The notes below the pieces were generated by a model, which saw only the letters and a list, made by a program, of their open reading frames with translations, was not told where the DNA came from and searched no databases. Positions 1 to 5,152 of a stretch of 5,152 bases of DNA are shown here, piece by piece; the first letter of the stretch is position 1; each line of letters opens with the position of its first letter. Where the stretch lies: assembly GCA_013138655.1 (NCBI GenBank), contig WTCI01000247.1, positions 1 to 5,152 on the forward strand, in the 5' to 3' direction. Origin of the DNA: Desulfuromonadaceae bacterium (lineage in GTDB: Bacteria > Desulfobacterota > Desulfuromonadia > Desulfuromonadales > Geopsychrobacteraceae). Made by a program: the position numbers and the translations under genes.

Positions 1-132
1 CGAGCAATTTTTCTCAAGGTCAAGGAAATCAAGCGGTTGCGCGGAGGCGTGGCTGTCTACGCCGCACAAGCAAACGTGCAGATTGACGCAGAGATTGTGA
101 AAAAGGGCCGTTTCCGGATGAAAACTAACTGA
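1..132 (+). CDS. C-terminal fragment of a gene entering from the left, possibly a hotdog-fold 3-hydroxyacyl-ACP dehydratase-like protein
   Basis: Frame 1 is open from the window edge to a TGA at 130-132, giving 43 residues that end in GRFRMKTN. The start lies outside the window. The pattern of a basic/hydrophobic strand (FLKVKEIKRLRGG), a second strand (VAVYAAQANVQ) and a third (AEIVKKGRFRM) resembles the last beta strands of FabZ/FabA-type hotdog dehydratases, in which an R-G-rich turn precedes a strand and the chain ends with 'V.G..VA.A.F'-like residues. That match is from memory and weak, because no catalytic residue lies in this part. A fatty acid or lipid A role would suit the neighbouring lpxC, but the context is not proof. 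The gene ends 184 bases before lpxC with no T-rich terminator behind it, so some read-through into lpxC is possible. Confidence 0.5.
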   Translation, partial: RAIFLKVKEIKRLRGGVAVYAAQANVQIDAEIVKKGRFRMKTN

Positions 133-136
133 CTTT

Positions 137-184
137 CTGTGTCCAGACCGGCACAGATCTTCTGAAAACGCGTGCAGCACTGCA
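137..184. promoter_or_regulatory. Candidate upstream activator sites: two inverted repeats ahead of the lpxC sigma-54 promoter
   Basis: Two inverted repeats are visible. The first is CTGTG-N10-CACAG (137-141 and 152-156, centre 146.5). The second is TGCAG-CA-CTGCA (173-177 and 180-184, centre 178.5). Counted from a predicted start near 284 the centres are at about -137 and -105, inside the usual range for enhancer-binding-protein sites at sigma-54 promoters. The centres are 32 bases apart, close to three helical turns, so both could face the same side of the DNA. The two repeats do not share one clear consensus, and short repeats like these arise by chance. The first is not followed by a T run, so it is unlikely to be a terminator of the upstream gene. 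Confidence 0.3.
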
Positions 185-229
185 ACGATCAGCCATTACC
201 CCTTCGCTGCTTAGAAAAATCCCACACAA

Positions 230-244
230 ATTCAACGAGTTGAA
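230..244. promoter_or_regulatory. Perfect palindrome resembling an IHF site, just upstream of the -24 element
   Basis: TTCAAC-GA-GTTGAA (231-244) has two perfect 6-base arms around a 2-base centre. Read as an IHF site (consensus WATCAANNNNTTR), bases 230-242 match all but one position, and because of the symmetry the opposite strand does so as well. The A-rich stretch at 214-230 upstream would suit IHF-style bending. The site lies 14 bases before the -24 GG, centred near -46 from the predicted start. This is where IHF often bends DNA to bring an activator to sigma-54 polymerase. A dimeric repressor or activator operator is an equally fair reading, and the core contains CAA-N4-TTG. Confidence 0.4.
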
Positions 245-257
245 ATAACGTCTAGAC

Positions 258-274
258 TGGCAAGCTCCTTGCAT
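258..274 (+). promoter_or_regulatory. Sigma-54 (-24/-12) promoter of lpxC
   Basis: TGGCAAGCTCCTTGCAT matches the sigma-54 consensus TGGCAC-N5-TTGCA almost base for base. The invariant GG (259-260) and GC (271-272) are separated by exactly 10 bases, as required. Taking C272 as -12 places transcription start near 284, leaving a 5' leader of about 33 bases before the lpxC ATG at 317. No good sigma-70 promoter is visible in the same gap. A promoter of this kind needs an AAA+ enhancer-binding protein to fire, and one is encoded in this window (3662-5032). Confidence 0.8.
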
Positions 275-316
275 ATATCTTACCAGTATATTTCACAGCA
301 GACTGGACAAAATAGT

Positions 317-1246
317 ATGATTCTTCAACGCACCATTAAAAACAGCCTCACAATTTCCGGGATCGGCCTCCATACCGGATCGCGGATCAATCTTAAATTG
401 TACCCGGCAACAGCCAACACCGGTATTATTTTCCATCGAACTGACGGAGAACAAACCGTCGATATCAAAGCCTGTCCGGAAAATGTTGTCGAGACCCGCA
501 TGGCAACAGTTCTGGGTTGCCACGGGACGACCGTCTCAACCGTAGAACACTTCATGGCGGCATTAGCCGCATTCGGCATCGACAATCTGCATGTTGATAT
601 TGACGGACCGGAAGTCCCTGTACTTGACGGGAGTGCCGCTCCTTTCGTCCGGGAAATCCAACAGACCGGGACAAAAACACTCGCCGGCAGCCGGAAATTT
701 ATCGCCATTCGTAAACCACTGGAAATTATCGAAGGAGAAAAACGAATCAGTATCATCCCATCGCGTTTTTTCCGTATCACTTTCGATATAGTCTTTGAGC
801 ATCCATCAATTTCAGTGCAGCAGTACAGCATGAAATTCACCACGGAAAATTTCTGTAAAGAGATTGCCCCTGCACGAACCTTCGGTTTTCTACACGAAGT
901 TGAATACCTGAAAGCTAACGGTCTCGCCCGTGGTGGTTCACTTGAAAATGCTGTTGTTATCGACAATGAAGGAGTCATGAACCCGGAAGGATTACGTTAC
1001 CCCGACGAATTCGTTCGCCATAAAATTCTTGACGCTTTCGGAGACTTCAGCATGCTCGGCTATCCCTTGCTAGGCCATATTCGTGCCTTTAAAGCCGGCC
1101 ATGAATTGAACGCCAAAATGATCCAAACCATTCTTGACAATCCATCCCACTGGTCTTTTGTCGAATTCAGTGAACAGGCCCTTCGCGAAGCCCAGCGTTC
1201 CAGCACAAGACCCTTTGCTATTGACCTTGCATGGAACAAAGCCTAA
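317..1246 (+). CDS. lpxC: UDP-3-O-acyl-N-acetylglucosamine deacetylase
   Basis: LpxC is the zinc-dependent cytoplasmic deacetylase that removes the acetyl group from UDP-3-O-acyl-GlcNAc, the committed step of lipid A synthesis. The 309-residue product is close to the usual length of about 305. The N-terminus (MILQRTIKNSL, then GIGLHTG at 15-21) is typical. TVEHFMAAL supplies the catalytic glutamate E77 and zinc ligand H78. HKILDAFGD supplies zinc ligands H235 and D239, and KAGHELN supplies catalytic H262, all at the spacing of E. coli E78, H79, H238, D242 and H265. The ATG at 317 is preferred over an in-frame TTG at 269, because family proteins begin at this point and the TTG lies inside the -12 promoter element, upstream of the predicted transcript. 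The ribosome site is weak (TGGA at 304-307). The tail ends LAWNKA; E. coli LpxC is degraded by FtsH through its C-terminus, but whether this tail acts as a degron cannot be seen. Confidence 0.97.
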   Translation: MILQRTIKNSLTISGIGLHTGSRINLKLYPATANTGIIFHRTDGEQTVDIKACPENVVETRMATVLGCHGTTVSTVEHFMAALAAFGIDNLHVDIDGPEVPVLDGSAAPFVREIQQTGTKTLAGSRKFIAIRKPLEIIEGEKRISIIPSRFFRITFDIVFEHPSISVQQYSMKFTTENFCKEIAPARTFGFLHEVEYLKANGLARGGSLENAVVIDNEGVMNPEGLRYPDEFVRHKILDAFGDFSMLGYPLLGHIRAFKAGHELNAKMIQTILDNPSHWSFVEFSEQALREAQRSSTRPFAIDLAWNKA

Positions 1247-1264
1247 CCTAGCAGCTCACCACTC

Positions 1265-1289
1265 AAGGCAGCCTTCGGGCTGCCTTTTT
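1265..1289 (+). terminator. Rho-independent terminator of lpxC with UUCG tetraloop
   Basis: AAGGCAGCC (1265-1273) pairs perfectly with GGCTGCCTT (1278-1286) around a TTCG loop. The C-G closing pair gives the extra-stable C(UUCG)G form. A run of five T (1285-1289) follows. It lies 18 bases after the lpxC stop and should keep lpxC transcripts from entering the downstream operon, so lpxC and the two-component genes are probably separate transcription units. Confidence 0.92.
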
Positions 1290-1321
1290 ATTACCATCTC
1301 AATGATTTAATGATGTCAGAC

Positions 1322-1350
1322 TTGTTTTGTCATGACGCATTCAATAGAAT
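1322..1350 (+). promoter_or_regulatory. Candidate sigma-70 promoter for the kinase/regulator operon
   Basis: TTGTTT (1322-1327) and TAGAAT (1345-1350) are separated by 17 bases and sit between the lpxC terminator and the kinase start, with a predicted start near 1357. Each hexamer departs from consensus (TTGACA, TATAAT) in one to two positions. An 8-base perfect palindrome, GTCATGAC (1329-1336), lies in the spacer and could be an operator, though one this short is easily chance. No -24/-12 promoter is seen in this gap, so the operon does not appear to be under its own regulator through sigma-54. Confidence 0.45.
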
Positions 1351-1390
1351 CGGGCTTTCATCAGCCTGTTCGACATGAAGGAATATACTG

Positions 1391-3625
1391 ATGAGTGATG
1401 AGGTGCCAACTTCAAACTCAGAGGGAAAACCCCGCCGCAAGCGTTACGAATGGTTGTTGATTGCCCTTGTCGTCCTCTTATTGGCGCTGATTCCACAACT
1501 GGAAAGCCAACTCTCTGATCTGACCTCACAATTCCCTGTCAATAACAGCATCATCGCCCTTTCTTTAATCAACCTGAATATTATTCTGGTTCTGCTGTTC
1601 CTCTTTTTAATTTTTCGCAACCTGTTCAAGCTGTTACTCGACCGCCGCCGCGGAGTTCCCGGGGCCAAACTTCGAAGCAAATTAGTTGGTGCCTTTATTG
1701 CCCTGTCACTCATTCCAACCATGTTGCTGTTCTTTGTCTCCGCAGGTTTCATCAGCAACAGTATCGACAATTGGTTCAATACTCAGGTTGAAAAGGCCCT
1801 TGATGAGTCACTCGACGTAGCCCAAACTTACTACCGCAATTCAGAGGCAAATGCCCTCTATTATGCTGACCAGCTATCCCGACGTATCCGCGAAGACAAA
1901 TTACTCAATGAAGAAAACCTACCTCTTCTCCGCGAGCTGATCAAAATCAAGCAAGAAGAATACAACCTCGGAATTGTTGAAGTTTTCTCCGCAACCCATG
2001 AAGAATTAGTGCGCGTTGCCAATCCCAAATTACCAATTATTGAAATTACTTCTGCAACCTCAGACCCGGTCCGTGAAGGGCTCCAGGGAATCCGCTTTTC
2101 GCAAATCAGCCCGGTTGGGAAAGCCGACCTGATTCGCGGTATCGTCCCGGTACAATCAAACTGGAACCCCAAAGACATCGTCGGTGTCGTTGTCGTCAAT
2201 TATTATGTTCCCTACTCACTGATCAACAAAATGAAAGAGATCGCCTCATCTGTTGATCAGTATAAAACCACAAAATCAATCAAAAACCAGATACAACAAA
2301 GCTATGTTGTGGTTCTACTGTTGATTGCCTTGATCATTATTTTTCTCGCCACGTGGTTCGGTTTTCACCTGGCTCGGGGGATCACTGTTCCCATCCAGGA
2401 GTTAGCGACAGCAACCACCCGCGTTGCATCGGGAGATCTTGATATCCAACTGGAAACCCGCAGCACGGATGAAATCGGCACCCTGGTGACAGCTTTCAAT
2501 AAAATGACCGCCGATTTACGCCAGGGACGCCTCGAAGTTGAAGCGGCCAATCAAGAGTTACAAAGCTCCAACCTTGAACTTGACCAACGTCGCAACTACA
2601 TGGAAATTGTGCTGGCCAACGTCACTGCCGGGGTTATTTCCGCCGATCGTTATGGCCAGCTCACAACCGTCAACAAATCGGCCGAGAACCTCCTGCATTT
2701 TAAGGCAGCTAAAGTTCTCGGCAAAGATTTCCGCGAAGTGGTACCCGCCGGCTACCTGCCAAAAATTATGGAGCTATTAAAAGAATTGTTCTACTCAGAA
2801 AAAGGGACAATCCGTCAGCAGCTCACGATCCCGATCGGCAATGACAAATACAACCTGTTGCTCAATATGACAACCTTGCGGGACGAACAAAACAATTTCA
2901 TGGGAACAGTCGTTGTCTTTGACGATCTAACACAGCTTTTTAAAGCACAACGGATGGCTGCCTGGCGAGAAGTCGCTCGACGAATTGCCCACGAAATCAA
3001 GAATCCTCTGACCCCGATACAACTTTCCGCACAACGTCTCAGACGCCGCTATCTTGAACGATTTTCGGATGAGGATAACGTTTTTGATGATTGCACTCAG
3101 ATGATCAGCCAGCAGGTTGAAGAACTGAAAAATCTCGTCAATGAATTTTCCAACTTTGCCCGGATGCCGGCGACTAAAGTCACCCCGAACAACCTCAATG
3201 ACATCATCAAGGAATGTCTGATTCTTTACCAGGAAGCGCACAAGGAGATCTCGTTTGAACGTTCCCTGAATCAGAGTCTGCCGGTTACAAACCTTGACCG
3301 TGAACAGATAAAGCGGGTTATCATCAACCTCTTGGAAAATGCTGTTGCAGCGATTGATGGTCCAGGTAAAATTTCTGTCAAGACAACCTATAACCCAGGA
3401 TTGCAAATTATCACCTTAACAATTGCCGATACCGGTTGTGGAATCCCGGCGGAGGACAAGCCACGCCTTTTCGAACCCTACTTTTCCACAAAAAAAACCG
3501 GGACAGGATTAGGATTAGCAATCGTATCGACGATCATCTCTGATCACAATGGCTACATCCGTGTCCGCGACAACAGTCCACATGGCACCCGATTTATCGT
3601 CGAGTTACCAGCAACAAATAGCTGA
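1391..3625 (+). CDS. ntrY: NtrY-like membrane sensor histidine kinase
   Basis: This 744-residue membrane kinase has the NtrY-family layout. Hydrophobic segments at about 20-36, 54-76 and 97-120 are followed by an extracytoplasmic region (about 121-303) and a fourth segment at about 304-326. Then come HAMP (about 327-380, with a conserved-looking DEIGTLVTAFNKM), a short helical linker, PAS (about 403-512) and the kinase core. The phospho-accepting histidine is H534 in AHEIKNPLTP. The ATPase shows the N box NLLENAVAAI (N650), G1 DTGCGIP (680-686), F box FEPYFSTK (694-701) and G2 GTGLGLAIV (704-712), all intact. ATG 1391 has a good ribosome site, GAAGGA, 8 bases upstream. The regulator gene starts 36 bases after the stop, so the two are almost certainly co-transcribed partners. 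NtrY proteins are known from nitrogen, redox and envelope control; the signal here is unknown, and the ntrY name rests on architecture only. Confidence 0.9.
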   Translation: MSDEVPTSNSEGKPRRKRYEWLLIALVVLLLALIPQLESQLSDLTSQFPVNNSIIALSLINLNIILVLLFLFLIFRNLFKLLLDRRRGVPGAKLRSKLVGAFIALSLIPTMLLFFVSAGFISNSIDNWFNTQVEKALDESLDVAQTYYRNSEANALYYADQLSRRIREDKLLNEENLPLLRELIKIKQEEYNLGIVEVFSATHEELVRVANPKLPIIEITSATSDPVREGLQGIRFSQISPVGKADLIRGIVPVQSNWNPKDIVGVVVVNYYVPYSLINKMKEIASSVDQYKTTKSIKNQIQQSYVVVLLLIALIIIFLATWFGFHLARGITVPIQELATATTRVASGDLDIQLETRSTDEIGTLVTAFNKMTADLRQGRLEVEAANQELQSSNLELDQRRNYMEIVLANVTAGVISADRYGQLTTVNKSAENLLHFKAAKVLGKDFREVVPAGYLPKIMELLKELFYSEKGTIRQQLTIPIGNDKYNLLLNMTTLRDEQNNFMGTVVVFDDLTQLFKAQRMAAWREVARRIAHEIKNPLTPIQLSAQRLRRRYLERFSDEDNVFDDCTQMISQQVEELKNLVNEFSNFARMPATKVTPNNLNDIIKECLILYQEAHKEISFERSLNQSLPVTNLDREQIKRVIINLLENAVAAIDGPGKISVKTTYNPGLQIITLTIADTGCGIPAEDKPRLFEPYFSTKKTGTGLGLAIVSTIISDHNGYIRVRDNSPHGTRFIVELPATNS

Positions 3626-3661
3626 ATGATGGAATAAATCTAGAAGGGGCAAAGTGTAAAA

Positions 3662-5032
3662 ATGAAAAACATTCTCATCGTTGACGATGAAAAAAGTATT
3701 CGACAAAGCTTGGAGGGGATTCTCAAAGATGAAGGTTTCCAGACCTCATTCGCGGCAACAGGGGAAGAAGCTCTCAGCAATATCCAAAGAGAAGATCCAG
3801 ATCTGGTCCTGCTTGATATCTGGATGCCTGGTATCGATGGGTTGGAAACCTTAAAAAAGATAAAGCATTTGCGCCCCAACCAGTTGGTCATCATGATGAG
3901 TGGTCACGGATCTATTGAAACAGCCGTTAAATCCACCAAACTCGGCGCATATGATTTCATCGAAAAACCACTCTCGCTGGAAAAGGTACTCCTGTCGATA
4001 CAAAATGCCATACAAGTCGGGCAACTGGTCGCTGAGAACCAAACCCTTAAAGAAAAAATAAGTCGCGATTATGAAATGATCGGCGAAAGTCTTGTGATCA
4101 ATAAACTGAAAAAACAGATTAAAATTGCTGCGCCAAGTTCTGGCTGGGTACTTATTACCGGTGAAAACGGAACCGGCAAAGAATTGGTTGCACGTGCTAT
4201 TCATCTACAGTCAACCCGCTCACAAAAACCCTTTATCGAAGTAAATTGTGCTGCGATACCAGAAGAGTTGATCGAATCCGAGCTATTCGGTCATGAAAAA
4301 GGATCATTCACCGGCGCCACGGCAGCACGTAAAGGTAAGTTTGATCAAGCCAATGGCGGAACGCTGTTTCTTGATGAAATCGGTGATATGAGTCTCAAAA
4401 CTCAAGCGAAAATACTGCGCATTCTGCAAGAACATAAGTATGAACGTGTTGGTGGTAATCGCACCATAGAAGTCGATGTCCGGGTGATTGCAGCGACAAA
4501 TAAATACCTTGAAGATGAAATCAATACAGGTAATTTTCGAGAAGATCTTTATTTCCGTCTGAATGTTCTCCCTTTCACTGTTCCTCCGTTGCGCGATAGA
4601 AAAGATGACATACCACGTCTCTGCCAGCATTTCCTTCAATATTTCTGCGGAAAAGAAAGCCGGGAGATTAAAATCATATCCGAAAAGGCCTCACAGGCCC
4701 TGATGACATACAATTGGCCGGGCAATGTCCGGGAACTGAAGAACCTGATTGAACGGTTAGTTATCATGACACCGGATAAGGACATTCAACTGGAAGACTT
4801 GCCTCATGCGATCAAACAAAATGCTGCTATAGACACACCTATCAACGACAAAATGGCTGAACTACCAGACTCATATCGTGCCGCCAAAGAACTTTTCGAA
4901 AAACAGTTTCTACTTAATAAGCTAGAGAAAAACAACTGGAACGTTTCTCGCACCGCAGAAGAGATAGGGCTAGAAAGATCTAACCTGCATAGAAAAATCA
5001 AGGCATATGGAATCGTACCGGAGCACGATTAG
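3662..5032 (+). CDS. ntrX: NtrX-like sigma-54-dependent response regulator
   Basis: This 456-residue regulator has three parts. The receiver (about 1-120) shows D8/D9, phospho-acceptor D52 in LLDIWMPG, S80 and K102. The AAA+ domain (about 138-370) has Walker A GENGTGKE (167-174), the sigma-54 contact loop GSFTGA (214-219), Walker B GTLFLDEIGDM (233-243), a sensor I segment VRVIAATN (273-280), arginine-finger region FREDLYFRLN (292-301) and sensor II WPGNVREL (352-359). A Fis-type helix-turn-helix covers about 424-451 (NVSRTAEEIGLERSNLHRKI). The usual GAFTGA alanine is serine here, but the key F and T are kept, so it should still remodel sigma-54 polymerase. ATG 3662 has AAGGGG (3644-3649), a slightly long 12 bases upstream. 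The phosphate donor is presumably the adjacent kinase. The sigma-54 promoter of lpxC in this window is a candidate target. NtrX is preferred to NtrC because of the NtrY-type partner. Confidence 0.92.
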   Translation: MKNILIVDDEKSIRQSLEGILKDEGFQTSFAATGEEALSNIQREDPDLVLLDIWMPGIDGLETLKKIKHLRPNQLVIMMSGHGSIETAVKSTKLGAYDFIEKPLSLEKVLLSIQNAIQVGQLVAENQTLKEKISRDYEMIGESLVINKLKKQIKIAAPSSGWVLITGENGTGKELVARAIHLQSTRSQKPFIEVNCAAIPEELIESELFGHEKGSFTGATAARKGKFDQANGGTLFLDEIGDMSLKTQAKILRILQEHKYERVGGNRTIEVDVRVIAATNKYLEDEINTGNFREDLYFRLNVLPFTVPPLRDRKDDIPRLCQHFLQYFCGKESREIKIISEKASQALMTYNWPGNVRELKNLIERLVIMTPDKDIQLEDLPHAIKQNAAIDTPINDKMAELPDSYRAAKELFEKQFLLNKLEKNNWNVSRTAEEIGLERSNLHRKIKAYGIVPEHD

Positions 5033-5048
5033 CGTGACAGTTTCCAAC

Positions 5049-5088
5049 AAAAAAAGCTCCGAATTCTTTTAGAATCGGAGCTTTTTTT
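5049..5088 (+). terminator. Rho-independent terminator after the regulator gene
   Basis: AGCTCCGA (5055-5062) pairs with TCGGAGCT (5075-5082), and TTCT (5064-5067) with AGAA (5071-5074). One A at 5063 is bulged and the loop is three T. Seven A precede the GC-rich stem and seven T (5082-5088) follow, extending the pairing and giving a T run on both strands. It begins 17 bases after the regulator stop codon and should end the two-gene operon. The symmetry allows it to stop transcription from the right as well. Confidence 0.9.
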
Positions 5089-5106
5089 ATTAATCTCAGA
5101 CAAAAG

Positions 5107-5138
5107 AAAAAAGCCTCATCCATTGGATGAGGCTTTTT
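5107..5138. terminator. Second, bidirectional hairpin terminator
   Basis: AAGCCTCATCC (5111-5121) pairs perfectly with GGATGAGGCTT (5125-5135) around a 3-base ATT loop. Flanking A (5107-5112) and T (5134-5138) runs lengthen the stem. On the minus strand the hairpin is followed by TTTTTTCTTTTG, a better T tract than on the plus strand. This suggests it mainly ends a convergent gene arriving from the right, which lies outside the window, while backing up the first terminator. Confidence 0.82.
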
Positions 5139-5152
5139 CAGAATAATTTCGG

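Noticed and set aside
240..297. Sigma-70 promoter for lpxC built on TTGAAA (240-245) or TTGCAT (269-274)
   Set aside because: No acceptable -10 hexamer occurs 16-18 bases downstream of either box; the sigma-54 match is far better.
269..316. Upstream in-frame TTG start for lpxC that would add 16 residues
   Set aside because: The TTG is part of the -12 promoter element and precedes the predicted transcription start. The added residues do not resemble LpxC, whose proteins begin at the M-I-x-Q-R-T segment encoded from 317.
325..978. Long minus-strand open frame (217 codons) opposite lpxC
   Set aside because: It lies wholly inside a clear lpxC with all catalytic residues, and its translation has no recognisable motif. 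It is a shadow of the codon pattern on the other strand.
1356..1380. Hairpin TTCAT...ATGAA that could mask the kinase ribosome site
   Set aside because: The stem is only five mostly A/T pairs with a 13-base loop, too weak to call a regulatory structure.
2927..3406. Minus-strand open frame (159 codons) opposite the kinase core
   Set aside because: It overlaps the conserved HisKA/ATPase coding sequence and shows no independent motifs or upstream signals that set it apart.
3626..3661. Separate promoter or terminator between the kinase and regulator genes
   Set aside because: The 36-base gap shows only a ribosome site; no hairpin with a T run and no promoter pair was found, which fits one operon.

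Overview
The window is a compact, all-plus-strand piece of a Gram-negative chromosome. Lipid A synthesis (LpxC) shows a diderm with LPS. An NtrY/NtrX-like pair, a sigma-54 promoter and moderate base composition would fit a deltaproteobacterium of the Desulfuromonas/Pelobacter/Geobacter kind. That placement is an impression from protein style, not a database result.

Layout. Bases 1-132 hold the last 43 codons of a gene that enters from the left, possibly a hotdog-fold 3-hydroxyacyl-ACP dehydratase. Bases 133-316 are a non-coding leader with a textbook -24/-12 (sigma-54) promoter at 258-274, a perfect palindrome just upstream that also resembles an IHF site, and two further inverted repeats at the distance where enhancer-binding proteins usually sit. 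lpxC follows (317-1246) and ends in a strong UUCG-loop terminator. A 144-base gap carries a plausible sigma-70 promoter for a two-gene operon: a 744-residue NtrY-like membrane histidine kinase (1391-3625) and a 456-residue NtrX-like sigma-54 response regulator (3662-5032). Two tandem hairpin terminators, each able to work in both directions, close the window.

How the parts may work together. The kinase has four predicted membrane segments, an extracytoplasmic sensor region, HAMP, PAS, HisKA and ATPase domains, and should phosphorylate D52 of the regulator. The regulator has an intact AAA+ core with a sigma-54 contact loop (GSFTGA) and a Fis-type DNA-binding end, so it should activate -24/-12 promoters. 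The only convincing such promoter in the window drives lpxC, the committed step of lipid A synthesis, next door. The most interesting hypothesis here is therefore an envelope-sensing two-component system that controls lipid A output at transcription. The promoter is directly visible; the link between regulator and promoter is inference from adjacency. All genes look intact, and no mobile elements, CRISPR arrays or RNA genes were seen.
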